From contig PIXT01000087.1 in the NCBI GenBank assembly GCA_003096235.1, positions 1 to 35,015 on the forward strand: a stretch of 35,015 bases of DNA. The letters run 5' to 3'. A model generated the notes under the pieces. That model was not told the DNA's origin, made no database searches, and saw only the letters and a list, made by a program, of their open reading frames with translations. This document shows positions 16,566 to 24,837 of the stretch, piece by piece; position 1 is the stretch's first letter, and every line of letters begins with the position of its first letter. The stretch comes from Candidatus Bathyarchaeum sp. (lineage in GTDB: Archaea > Thermoproteota > Bathyarchaeia > Bathyarchaeales > Bathyarchaeaceae). Position numbers and translations under genes: made by a program.

Positions 16566-16610
16566 GAGGGGAGGCTTTTCCTCTCTTTGATTCTCTTTTT
16601 GATTTCTTTG
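16566..16610 (+). terminator. Terminator after the ribosomal stalk operon
   Basis: A G-rich/C-rich hairpin (GGGAGG with CCTCTC, loop CTTTT, 16569-16585, one G-T pair) is followed by a T-rich run to about 16615. A T7 run also lies at 16554-16560. The rest of the gap up to 16786 holds no gene. Confidence 0.5.
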
Positions 16611-16786
16611 TTTTGTTAGCTACTGCAAAGTTATTTTTTCGTGTTTCTTTGGTCTAGTTTTGAAGCTTTTAAAGTGCCACTTGATATTTTGTGTCTTTTC
16701 ATGTATTAACCGAAAGTCTGTACGCCAGTTTGTTGGTTGCTTGTTTACGGTATGGATATTAAGTAGTTTTTACCAGAATCCTATCT

Positions 16787-18592
16787 ATGGTCATAGATTC
16801 AAAAAAGCTGAAAACGTTGTTCTTGGACTTTTTTACTGAGAATCAGCATAATTTGATTCCGAATTCTCCTCTTATTCCAGAATATGACCCAACAGTTCTT
16901 TTCACTCCTGCGGGTATGCATCCCCTTATCCCATACTTTTTGGGGCAGCCTCATCCGCTTGGAACAAAACTTGCGAACGTTCAAAGATGTTTCAGGACTG
17001 GGGACATCGAATGTGTTGGAGACAGTTCCCACTTAACTTTTTTTGAAATGTTGGGTAACTGGTCTTTAGGTGATTACTTCAAAAAAGAAGCCATCAGCTT
17101 GAGCTATGACTTTCTCACAAACAAGAGATGGCTTAACTTGGACAAAAAACGGTTGTCTGTAACCGTGTTTGCTGGAGACAGTGATGCTCCAAAAGACATT
17201 GAGAGCGGAGAGGCGTGGAGCAGTATGGGTGTTCCTGATGACCGTATCATCTTTTTGTCAAAGGAAGATAATTGGTGGGGTCCAGTAGGCAACACGGGAC
17301 CTTGTGGACCTTGCACTGAAATGTTTTATGATACTGGAAAACCGCTTTGTAGTCCCTCTTGTAGGCCTGGCTGTTCGTGCGGTAAATATTTTGAGCTCTG
17401 GAACGACGTTTTTATGGAGTATAACAAGGCTCCTTTTGGCGGTTATGAGCTCTTAAAGCAAAAGAACGTTGACACTGGGATGGGTGTAGAGCATACTGCT
17501 GCAATGCTTGAAGGCAAGAACCACGTTTTTGAGATTGCTGCAGTTCGACCAATAGCAAAGAAGGTGGAGGAGATTGCCTCAATTAGTGCGCCTACTTCTG
17601 TTCAAGAGCGGTCTATTAGGATTATAACTGATCATGTTCGTGCTTCAACGTTTTTTTTGGGTGACGAGCGAGGCGTTAAGCCAAGCAACGCTGATCGGGG
17701 CTATGTTTTGCGTCGTTTGATTCGGCGTGCAATACGGTTTGGGCGGCTAATTGGTATTGAGCGGGATTTCTTGATTGATCTTGCTGACATTGTTATATCG
17801 CTTAATGAGTCGGATTATCCGTTGCTTAAAGAGAAACAGGCTAGCATATTTGAAGAGTTGAGTAAAGAAGAGGTCAAGTTTAAGCGAACTCTTGAAAAGG
17901 GTTTGCGGAAGTTCCAGCGAATAGCAAGTAATAGTCCAAAGATTGATGGAAAAAGTGCGTTTTTGTTGTTTCAGAGTTTCGGTTTTCCTATTGAGTTGAC
18001 AAAAGAGCTTGCCGCAGAGAATGGTATTGAAGTTGACGAGGCAGAGTTCAAGAATGAGTATGGGCGGCATCAAAAAGTTTCGGCTGTGAGTGCAAAAAAG
18101 CTGTTCAAGGGCGGTTTGAGTGATGCTTCTAATGAGACTAAAAAGCTTCATACTGCGACGCATCTGTTGAATGAGGCTTTGCGTGTGGTTTTGAAGAAGA
18201 AGGATATTGTTCAGCGAGGGTCAAATATTACTCCTGAGCGGTTGCGTTTTGACTTTAATTTTGATAGGTCTTTGAATTTTGAGGAGTTAGCTGCGGTTGA
18301 GACTTTGGTTAATGAGCAGATCAAGAAGGCTTTGCCTGTTGTTAGAGAAGAGATGAGTGTAGACGAGGCAAAACGTAGGGGTGCACAGGCAGTGTTTGAT
18401 GACAAATATGGTAACACCGTATCAGTGTATTCTGCAGGAGATTTTTCAACAGAGATTTGTGGCGGACCCCACGTCAAAAACACCAGTGAATTAGGCGTCT
18501 TCAAGATAACAAAACAAAAAGGAATCGCAGCTGGCGTCAGAAGAATACGAGCAGTGCTTCAAAAGAATTCAGAAGAGGCAGACTGCAAATAG
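16787..18592 (+). CDS. alaS: Alanyl-tRNA synthetase, short bacterial (Patescibacteria-like) form
   Basis: 601 residues with an intact class II core and editing domain but no C-terminal DHHA1/C-Ala domain. The start (LFLDFFTENQHNLIPNSPLI, DPTVLFTPAGM) and LTFFEMLGNWSLGDYFKKEA are of the bacterial kind and match, as I recall, the short AlaRS of Patescibacteria/CPR. The archaeal N-terminal zinc segment is absent. GNTGPCGPCTEMF and a Cys cluster (188-198) follow; the editing site has HTATH (455-459) and CGGPH (558-562). It ends at GVRRIRAVL plus a short tail. It charges tRNA-Ala and should clear Ser-tRNA-Ala. Not a frameshift: the region after the stop codes an opposite-strand gene. Confidence 0.92.
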   Translation: MVIDSKKLKTLFLDFFTENQHNLIPNSPLIPEYDPTVLFTPAGMHPLIPYFLGQPHPLGTKLANVQRCFRTGDIECVGDSSHLTFFEMLGNWSLGDYFKKEAISLSYDFLTNKRWLNLDKKRLSVTVFAGDSDAPKDIESGEAWSSMGVPDDRIIFLSKEDNWWGPVGNTGPCGPCTEMFYDTGKPLCSPSCRPGCSCGKYFELWNDVFMEYNKAPFGGYELLKQKNVDTGMGVEHTAAMLEGKNHVFEIAAVRPIAKKVEEIASISAPTSVQERSIRIITDHVRASTFFLGDERGVKPSNADRGYVLRRLIRRAIRFGRLIGIERDFLIDLADIVISLNESDYPLLKEKQASIFEELSKEEVKFKRTLEKGLRKFQRIASNSPKIDGKSAFLLFQSFGFPIELTKELAAENGIEVDEAEFKNEYGRHQKVSAVSAKKLFKGGLSDASNETKKLHTATHLLNEALRVVLKKKDIVQRGSNITPERLRFDFNFDRSLNFEELAAVETLVNEQIKKALPVVREEMSVDEAKRRGAQAVFDDKYGNTVSVYSAGDFSTEICGGPHVKNTSELGVFKITKQKGIAAGVRRIRAVLQKNSEEADCK

Positions 18593-18597
18593 TCCTT

Positions 18598-18942
18598 CTA
18601 GTTAGTGTTTTTGGGTTTGTCTCGGATTTTGGGCAGCAGATATGTGGCTGTGAATGCGACAAGAGTCATCGCAACTATGAATGTTATCATTAGTCCAAGC
18701 ATGAGGCTTTGAGTTACGATGTATCCGCAACCAAAAACTCCAAAGGTTGCAACCAAAAAGAGCACCTCTAACGCCCTTTTTGTTGGTTTGTCGTTGTTTA
18801 CCTGCAAAGTTAGATGTAGTGACACATTTCCTAGCACAATTGCTGATCCAATAGTCATTGTGACGACATTTTGTGAACTAAATCCAGCTAAGAACATGAG
18901 AAAACCCAGTATCCCCCAGATGACGTTAACCCATTTTTTCAT
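18598..18942 (-). CDS. Small four-helix membrane protein, unknown
   Basis: 114 residues, convergent with alaS (5-nt gap). Hydrophobic segments at about 5-22, 26-46, 58-78 and 82-105; the loops are short and the C-terminus is basic (PKIRDKPKNTN). No enzymatic motif. A TATA-like ATTTATAGT on the minus strand (about 18979-18987) stands some 37-45 nt before ATG 18942, giving a short leader. Not recognised; an orphan membrane protein of the kind common in archaeal genomes. Confidence 0.7.
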   Translation of the reverse strand: MKKWVNVIWGILGFLMFLAGFSSQNVVTMTIGSAIVLGNVSLHLTLQVNNDKPTKRALEVLFLVATFGVFGCGYIVTQSLMLGLMITFIVAMTLVAFTATYLLPKIRDKPKNTN

Positions 18943-18989
18943 GACAGGTTTGCCACATGGCTATAGTGTGCTGTAACAAACTATAAATG

Positions 18990-19489
18990 GTTCTGTTTCA
19001 TCTGCGTCGGATTTGAAAGGTGTTTCTTTTCTTCGGATGGGAACACAATCAGATTCTTGCCCAACCAAGTTATTGCTTGCTTATACGTTAAATCGAAGCA
19101 CTTCATTAATATTTTTAGGGCGTCAAAGTCGACGGCAAAACAAGTAGAAAACTCTAATCCAAAACGCAGCTATCCGACAAAAAACAAAACAAACTATTTC
19201 TTAGGCACCAAAAATTTACTTTCTTCTCAACGGTTTGGATTTAGGGCTTAAGTTTTATTCACACAATCTTTACACCTATTAGTATACTAATAGAGGTTCA
19301 TTGTTGAAAACAGCCTTTTTTCTGGAATTACAAACCCCACAAAAATTTGTTGCCAGAATTCACACGCAAATTAGTAACATCTATAACCAAATATTGTTGA
19401 AAACGACCCTTTATCTTAAAACAAATTGTCATGTTAGTTGTTTGGTTTACTGAAAACACTTTTAACTTTCGTGGTACTCCAATGGTTTA
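18990..19489. other. Gene-free stretch with an 18-bp perfect palindrome and a short direct repeat
   Basis: No convincing gene. It contains the perfect palindrome CTATTAGTATACTAATAG at 19276-19293, and ATTGTTGAAAAC twice (19300-19311 and 19393-19404), the second followed by a similar CCCTTT. An ATG frame at 19057-19251 (64 codons) has no recognisable domain or start signal. A TTTTAACTT box about 27 nt before the leuS ATG is probably the leuS promoter. Confidence 0.55.
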
Positions 19490-22375
19490 ATGAAATCTCT
19501 AAGGCAACTCGAAGAAAAATGGCAAAAAAGCTGGGAAGAAGCCAAAATATTCGAGGCTGACCCAGACCCCGCCAAAGAAAAATGCTTTATCACATTTCCT
19601 TTCTCATACATGAACGGTCCTCTACATGTGGGACACGGCTTCACAGCCACCCGCGTTGATGTATACGCACGCTACAAACGCATGCAAGGCTACAACGTCC
19701 TGTTTCCTTGGGCTTGGCATTGGACAGGCGAAACCATAGCCGGAGCAAGCGAACGCGTAAAAAACGGGGACGAAACCCTGATCCGAGCCTTCAGGGAAAT
19801 GGACGGGGTTTCAGAGGAGAACCTCAAAAAGTTTGTTGACCCCGTCTTCATGGCAAAATATTACACAGACGACAGCCGAGAATCCGTGAAACGAATCGGC
19901 TACTCCGTAGACTGGAGACGAGAATTCCACACAACCTCACTTTATCCCACCTTCAGCAAATTTGTTGAATGGCAATGCGAACGGCTACGCGAAAAGGGCT
20001 ACATCATAAAAGGAACATACCCCGTGGTCTGGTGCCCACACGACCAAAGCCCAACAGGCGACCACGACAGACAAACAGGAGAAGGCGTAGTAGCCGAAGA
20101 ATACACGCTCCTCAAATACAAAATGCAAGACGGCACAATCCTGCCCTCTGCAACATTTAGGCCAGAAACAATCTACGGAATAACAAACATCTGGATAAAC
20201 CCAGACGCAACATACGTAAAAGCAACCGTCAACAACGAAAACTGGATACTCAGCAAAACCGCCGCAAACAAACTAACAGAACAACTAAAAAAAGTAAAAA
20301 TATTGGACACCTTCAAGGGCAGACAAATAATCGGAAAAACGTTCACAAGCCCGCTTGACACCAGAAAAATGCTGATTCTCCCAGGATGGTTCGTAAGCCC
20401 AGACAACGCAACCGGAGTAGTCTACAGTGTACCCGCTCACGCCCCCTTCGATTATCTAGCCCTAAGAGACCTCCAAAACAACCCAGACCTGCTAAAAGAA
20501 TTCAGCATCGACCCAGAACAGGTCAAACAGATACAACCAATCTCGCTCATCAAAGTGGAGGGTTACGGAGAATACCCCGCAGTCGAACTAGTTGACCAAC
20601 TGCAAGTAAAAGACCAGCACGACCCCAAAGCCGAAGAAGCAACAAAAACTCTCTACAAAAAAGAGTTCCACGGCGGAACCCTAAAACAAATCTGCGGAAA
20701 ATACGCCGGAAAGCCCGTCAACAAAATAAAAGACCTTTTGATTACAGACTTTAAGGAAATGGGCATAGCAGACTCCATGTATGACCTACCCGACCCCGTG
20801 GTCTGCAGATGCATGACGCCCTGTATAGTCAAACTCCTTGAAGAGCAATGGTTCATAAAATACTCAGACCAGACATGGAAACAAAAAACAAAAGACACCC
20901 TAAACCAAGCAGCCATATACCCTGACTCGGCTAGGCAATGGTTCCTTAACATAATCGACTGGCTCAAAGAGTGGCCATGCGCAAGAAGAAGCGGATTAGG
21001 AACCGCTCTCCCGTGGAGTCCAGGATGGATTGTTGAAACCCTGACCGACTCAACGGTTTACATGGCGTTTTACACAATAAACAAGCACCTCAAACAATAC
21101 AACATAAAAGGGGAACAGTTGACCCCAGAGGTCTTCGATTACATATTCTACGGAAAAGGAGACCCAAAAACAATCGCTGAACAAACAAACATTCCAACTA
21201 AACAATTGGATGAGATGCGAAACGAGTTCCTATACTGGTACCCTGTAGACCTAAGAGTATCAGCCAAAGAACTGCTCCCAAACCACTTAACATTTTTCCT
21301 TTTCCAGCACACTGCGCTGTTCCCCAACCACCTACCCAAGGGAGTTGGCGTGAATGGCATGCTTAGTATAGAATCAAAGAAGATGTCCAAATCAAAAGGC
21401 AACTTCATAACCCTCAAAGATGCACTCAACAGGTTCGGAGCAGACGCAACCAGATGTGCACTACTCCTAGGCGGAGAAGGAATGAACGACCCAGACTGGA
21501 GAGCAGACACAGTAAGAGACATAAAAACCAAGCTCCACGGCTTCCAAAATCTAACAGAAAACATAATAGAAAAAGCAAAACAGCCCGCAACAGGACACCT
21601 AGAAGCGTGGCTGCTCAGTGTGCTACAGCACAGAATCAAAGTAGTTACACAAAACATGGAAGCACTCAAGACCAGAACAGCCCTAGAAAACGCGCTCTTC
21701 GAAATCTGGAACGACTTCCGATGGTACATCCGAAGAAAAGAAAGCCTTGACTCAAACATCCTAACCGAGGCTCTGGAAACGTGGACTCGACTGCTTGCTC
21801 CCTTTGCACCATACCTGTGCGAGGAACTTTGGAGCAAACTAGGCAAAACAGGTTTTGTTTCAGTTGCTGATTGGCCAGCCTACAACCAAAACAAGGTAGA
21901 CGTCAAGGCAGAAGAAACCGAAAACCTGATCAAAAACGTGCTAGAAGACACCGCGAACATTCTTAGAGCAACAAAGATGGTGCCCCAAGAATTATACTAC
22001 TACTCTGCTGCATCATGGAAGTGGAAAGTCTATCAGACGGCGCTCAAAAAATCTGCTTCAGGCAACCTTGTCATAAGCGCTTTGATGAAAGAACTAATGA
22101 GTGACCCTGAACTGAAAACAGTGGCTGGAAAGGTTGCTAAATTTGCTCAATCAATCACGCAGGAAATCAATCGTATGCCTGAAGACATGAAACAGCGGCA
22201 ACTGCAGATTGGAGCCTTAGATGAAACAAAACTGCTGGAAACAGCCGAAGCTTTCTTTGAAAAAGAGTTCAACGTGAAGCTTCATACTTGCAGGGAGGAT
22301 GACCCAAACATTGTTGACCCGCAACGGAAGGCTGGGTTTGCTAAACCGTATCGTCCCGCGATTTACATGACATAA
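19490..22375 (+). CDS. leuS: Leucyl-tRNA synthetase, archaeal/eukaryotic type
   Basis: 961 residues, the normal archaeal size. Class I signatures: FPFSYMNGPLHVGHG (HIGH motif as HVGH, 46-49) and KKMSKSKGN (about 630-638). The CP1 editing domain shows ATFRPETIYGITNIWINPDA and YSVPAHAPFDYLALRDL, so hydrolysis of mischarged Ile/Nva/Met-tRNA-Leu should be intact. The C-terminal anticodon/extension domain is complete. ATG 19490 is preceded by a TATA-like TTTTAACTT at about 19459-19467 and no Shine-Dalgarno, suggesting a leaderless mRNA. Codon use is strikingly A/C-rich on the coding strand (AAC, CTA, CCC) compared with the G/T-rich alaS just upstream. Confidence 0.96.
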   Translation: MKSLRQLEEKWQKSWEEAKIFEADPDPAKEKCFITFPFSYMNGPLHVGHGFTATRVDVYARYKRMQGYNVLFPWAWHWTGETIAGASERVKNGDETLIRAFREMDGVSEENLKKFVDPVFMAKYYTDDSRESVKRIGYSVDWRREFHTTSLYPTFSKFVEWQCERLREKGYIIKGTYPVVWCPHDQSPTGDHDRQTGEGVVAEEYTLLKYKMQDGTILPSATFRPETIYGITNIWINPDATYVKATVNNENWILSKTAANKLTEQLKKVKILDTFKGRQIIGKTFTSPLDTRKMLILPGWFVSPDNATGVVYSVPAHAPFDYLALRDLQNNPDLLKEFSIDPEQVKQIQPISLIKVEGYGEYPAVELVDQLQVKDQHDPKAEEATKTLYKKEFHGGTLKQICGKYAGKPVNKIKDLLITDFKEMGIADSMYDLPDPVVCRCMTPCIVKLLEEQWFIKYSDQTWKQKTKDTLNQAAIYPDSARQWFLNIIDWLKEWPCARRSGLGTALPWSPGWIVETLTDSTVYMAFYTINKHLKQYNIKGEQLTPEVFDYIFYGKGDPKTIAEQTNIPTKQLDEMRNEFLYWYPVDLRVSAKELLPNHLTFFLFQHTALFPNHLPKGVGVNGMLSIESKKMSKSKGNFITLKDALNRFGADATRCALLLGGEGMNDPDWRADTVRDIKTKLHGFQNLTENIIEKAKQPATGHLEAWLLSVLQHRIKVVTQNMEALKTRTALENALFEIWNDFRWYIRRKESLDSNILTEALETWTRLLAPFAPYLCEELWSKLGKTGFVSVADWPAYNQNKVDVKAEETENLIKNVLEDTANILRATKMVPQELYYYSAASWKWKVYQTALKKSASGNLVISALMKELMSDPELKTVAGKVAKFAQSITQEINRMPEDMKQRQLQIGALDETKLLETAEAFFEKEFNVKLHTCREDDPNIVDPQRKAGFAKPYRPAIYMT

Positions 22376-22445
22376 CAAGGGCTTTGCATTGTTGGTTCAT
22401 GAAAGATTATATCTAGGCAATTCTTACAGTATGGCGGTTCAAATA

Positions 22446-22538
22446 GGGTCCGTGGCCTAGTCAGGATAAGGCATTGGACTTCTAATCTAACAAGAAGAAA
22501 TCCAATGATCCGGGGTTCGAATCCCCGCGGATCCGCCA
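22446..22538 (+). tRNA. tRNA-Arg (anticodon UCU) with a 15-nt intron and encoded CCA
   Basis: The cloverleaf reads directly: acceptor GGGTCCG/CGGATCC with discriminator G and encoded CCA; D stem GCCT/AGGC; anticodon stem TTGGA/TCCAA; T arm CGGGG-TTCGAAT-CCCCG. The anticodon loop is CTTCTA|A with anticodon TCT at 22481-22483. Between positions 37 and 38 lies a 15-nt insert (22485-22499) whose AGAAG pairs with CTTCT, giving the bulge-helix-bulge shape recognised by archaeal splicing endonuclease. A TATA-like ATTATAT lies at 22406-22412. Nothing is unusual in the mature tRNA. Confidence 0.95.
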
Positions 22539-22669
22539 CCTTTACCTTTTCAAAAAGTGTGGTTTGAGTAAGCTGAAGTTGTCTGTTTTTGTTTCATTGC
22601 GTTAATGTGAGCCTTGAAACAGGTTTTCGAAGTTGTAACCTATTTGCAGTGTTCGCGTTGCTATACGGA

Positions 22670-22678
22670 AATTATAAA
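22670..22678 (+). promoter_or_regulatory. TATA-like box for the GfcR-like gene
   Basis: AATTATAAA at about 22670-22678, some 75 nt before ATG 22752, predicts a leader of about 50 nt. The leader ends with a Shine-Dalgarno-like AAAGGGA near 22738-22744. The gap after the tRNA otherwise shows no gene. Confidence 0.45.
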
Positions 22679-22751
22679 TCTATCCACGTTAAAATAGGTA
22701 GGTTGTATGTGCATTAATTGATTTATTGGTGTACAAAGAAAGGGATAAAAA

Positions 22752-23492
22752 ATGAACACACACGCAGAAGACCTGAAACTTCGGTTAATGACAATAGAGC
22801 TGCTTCGAACAGCAAAAAAAGAGTACACTTACCGAGAGCTATCTGCAAAAACCAACCTGCCAGTGACTGTTTTAAGCAGATACGCTAAAGGTCATGTTCT
22901 GCCAAACGCTGAACGCGCTAAAGAACTTTGGGGAGTTTTAACTAAACTGGTTGGCTTGAAGGCTGAACTTCGTAGGCGAATAAAGTTTAACTCGGCTGGA
23001 TACTTCAATAATACATGGATTATAGGTGACCATAATATCCTTCAGCAGGCATCCCAGCATGCTCTTGCAACTTTTGCTGGGGGTCGTGTGACTAAAGTTT
23101 TGACTGCTGCTGTTGATGGTATACCTCTGGGGGCTATGGTTGCGAATGCTTTGGGTGTTGATTTGTTGATTGCGAAGCGCAACAAGGAGGTTGGTGTTCC
23201 AGCTTTCTTAGAGGAAACTTATGTTTTGCGTGATTCAGGCTATACCATGACCTTGTATTTGCCTAAGGATGCTCTAAAGCGGCGGGATAGTGTGCTTATT
23301 GTGGATGATATGATAAAGACTGGGGAAACTCAGGCTGCGTTGGTTAATTTTGTTAAGAAGGCTAGGGCTGAGGTTTCGGGCGTTTATTCTCTTATTGCTG
23401 TTGGGGAAGATTGGCGCGATAATTTGAAGCTTCCCAAGGGGAGCCCAGTTGAGGTTGTAATAAAGCTTAACAAAAAAGTTAATCGCAAATGA
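22752..23492 (+). CDS. HTH-phosphoribosyltransferase regulator (GfcR/PyrE2-like)
   Basis: 246 residues. The N-terminal 70 residues form a Cro/C1-like helix-turn-helix (YTYRELSAKTNLPVTVLSRYAKG), followed by a type I phosphoribosyltransferase domain with the PRPP loop VLIVDDMIKTGET (181-193). This two-part plan is that of GfcR, an archaeal regulator of sugar metabolism in Haloferax, earlier annotated as orotate phosphoribosyltransferase. It probably binds DNA in response to a sugar-phosphate or PRPP-like ligand; what it regulates here is unknown. The stop codon overlaps the TATA box of the small RNA candidate that follows. Confidence 0.85.
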   Translation: MNTHAEDLKLRLMTIELLRTAKKEYTYRELSAKTNLPVTVLSRYAKGHVLPNAERAKELWGVLTKLVGLKAELRRRIKFNSAGYFNNTWIIGDHNILQQASQHALATFAGGRVTKVLTAAVDGIPLGAMVANALGVDLLIAKRNKEVGVPAFLEETYVLRDSGYTMTLYLPKDALKRRDSVLIVDDMIKTGETQAALVNFVKKARAEVSGVYSLIAVGEDWRDNLKLPKGSPVEVVIKLNKKVNRK

Positions 23493-23519
23493 TAAATGGC
23501 AAGTAAGCCCTAAATTGTG

Positions 23520-23614
23520 TGTAGGGGACTTGGGGAAGCGCAGGTAGGGAAAAAATGAAAACCCTCCACCTCGTTGCCGAACGGTGAACGCTTCCCGTAG
23601 TCACTCAAATTTTT
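23520..23614 (+). ncRNA. Candidate structured small RNA with a three-way junction
   Basis: Not coding. P1: GACT (23527-23530) pairs with AGTC (23599-23602) and GGGAAGCG (23533-23540) with CGCTTCCC (23589-23596), around a 2x2 internal loop. P2: AGGTAGGG (23542-23549) pairs with CCCT-CC-ACCT (23562-23571) with a CC bulge, closing an A-rich loop. P3: TTGCC (23574-23578) with GGTGA (23583-23587) closes a GAAC loop. A TATA-like GATAAATGG at 23491-23499 puts a transcript start near 23520, and ATTTTT (23609-23614) follows the stem. mtnA has its own promoter further on, so this looks like an independent RNA of about 95 nt. I cannot match it to a known RNA family. Confidence 0.55.
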
Positions 23615-23767
23615 GGAGATTATCCCAGTAATTAAACTCCACGTTTACACTTGAACACAGTGTCTTGCATATCATGCACTCTTGTTTGTTTGTTTGAAAT
23701 CTTTGTTTTTTGCAGAAAACGTATTATTCGGTGTAACTGTAAAGTCAGCTTAAAGGCGGTGTGATTG

Positions 23768-24787
23768 ATGCGAACCATAGAATGGAAAGACGGCACAGTA
23801 GTTCTTATTGATCAAACAAAATTACCCAACGAGACTGTTTGGGTAAAAATAGTAGACTATAATGTTATGGCTTCTGCGATTAAAACAATGAAACTACGGG
23901 GTGCTCCTCTTATTGGAGTGGCAGCAGCGTATGGTCTTGCACTGACTGCCTTTCACTCGAAAGCAAAAACAAGAGAAGAACTACTAACGGAGCTAGAGAG
24001 TTCGGCTGCTGTGCTTCGTAAGACTCGCCCAACCGCTGTGAACCTGTTCTGGGCGATTGATCGTGTAATGAAGAAAGCGCAAGAAACAGCTGGAACAAAG
24101 CAAGTTTTGGCTGATGCTGTGGTGGCTGAAGCTCAGAAGATGGCAGATGAGGATGTTGAAACAAACAGGAAAATGGGCAAACACGGAGCCACTCTCATAG
24201 AGGACGGCGATGTGGTTCTCACCCACTGCAACGCGGGAAGCTTGGCTACTGTAGATTATGGCACAGCTCTTGGAGTTATACGGGGCGCTATTGAAGAGGG
24301 CAAAAACGTTAAGGTTATTTCATGTGAAACGCGTCCTCGTCTTCAGGGTGCTAAGCTCACCTGCTACGAGTTGATGCGGGACAATATCCCTGTGAGTTTG
24401 ATTAGCGATACTATGGTAGGTTATGTTATGTCAAGGGGCATGGTGGATAAGGTTGTGGTCGGCGCGGACAGGATAGTAAAGGATGCGGTTTTAAACAAGA
24501 TTGGAACCTACAATGTTGCTGTTTTGGCGTTTGAGCACGGGATTCCCTTCTATGTAGCTGCGCCCATGTCAACTATGGATCAGTCACATACCTCAGAGGA
24601 TGCGGTTATCGAAGAAAGAAGCCCCCAAGAAGTTACGAATGTGGGTTGTGAGCGGATCGCACCTGAAGGAATCAAAGTTCTGAATCCCGCCTTTGACATA
24701 ACGCCCTTAGAGTACGTGGACGCAGTCATAACCGAAGAGGGCATACTGGTTCCAGAGGTCAGTTTGAAGCCAAAAAGAAAGGGTTAA
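23768..24787 (+). CDS. mtnA: Methylthioribose-1-phosphate isomerase
   Basis: 339 residues from ATG 23768 (a TTG precedes it in frame). The MtnA/eIF2B-alpha family signatures are complete: RGAPLIGVAAAYGL (44-57), LTHCNAGSLATVDYGTALGV with catalytic Cys 154, CETRPRLQGAKLT, and VVGADRIVKDAVLNKIGTY with catalytic Asp 234. These residues support the isomerase (aldose-ketose conversion in methionine salvage, or ribose-1,5-bisphosphate use in the archaeal AMP pathway) rather than an initiation-factor subunit. TATA-like GTATTATTC at about 23722-23730 and a Shine-Dalgarno-like GGCGGTG precede the start. Confidence 0.9.
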   Translation: MRTIEWKDGTVVLIDQTKLPNETVWVKIVDYNVMASAIKTMKLRGAPLIGVAAAYGLALTAFHSKAKTREELLTELESSAAVLRKTRPTAVNLFWAIDRVMKKAQETAGTKQVLADAVVAEAQKMADEDVETNRKMGKHGATLIEDGDVVLTHCNAGSLATVDYGTALGVIRGAIEEGKNVKVISCETRPRLQGAKLTCYELMRDNIPVSLISDTMVGYVMSRGMVDKVVVGADRIVKDAVLNKIGTYNVAVLAFEHGIPFYVAAPMSTMDQSHTSEDAVIEERSPQEVTNVGCERIAPEGIKVLNPAFDITPLEYVDAVITEEGILVPEVSLKPKRKG

Positions 24788-24837
24788 AGCAGACCGTTTT
24801 CTGGTACATTCAAGACTGCTGTTTTGGAGCGTAACAG

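Noticed and set aside
16787..18592. alaS as a truncated pseudogene or frameshift
   Set aside because: All catalytic and editing motifs are intact, and the sequence after the stop encodes an opposite-strand gene rather than a lost C-Ala domain.
19057..19251. A 64-codon frame in the leuS upstream gap
   Set aside because: No start signal or recognisable domain, and its composition looks like intergenic sequence.
19300..19404. ATTGTTGAAAAC repeated twice, reminiscent of archaeal CRISPR repeat ends
   Set aside because: Only two copies of 12 nt with 93-nt spacing, not 60-70 nt; no cas genes in the window.
22752..23492. Orotate phosphoribosyltransferase (pyrE)
   Set aside because: The N-terminal helix-turn-helix and lack of pyrimidine genes nearby favour a GfcR-type regulator.
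23520..23614. Resemblance of the CCGAAC segment to loop C of 5S rRNA
   Set aside because: Only a 6-nt match; the element is about 76-95 nt rather than 120 nt and lacks the other conserved 5S segments.
23768..24787. mtnA as an archaeal initiation factor 2B subunit
   Set aside because: The catalytic Cys 154 and Asp 234 of the isomerase are present.
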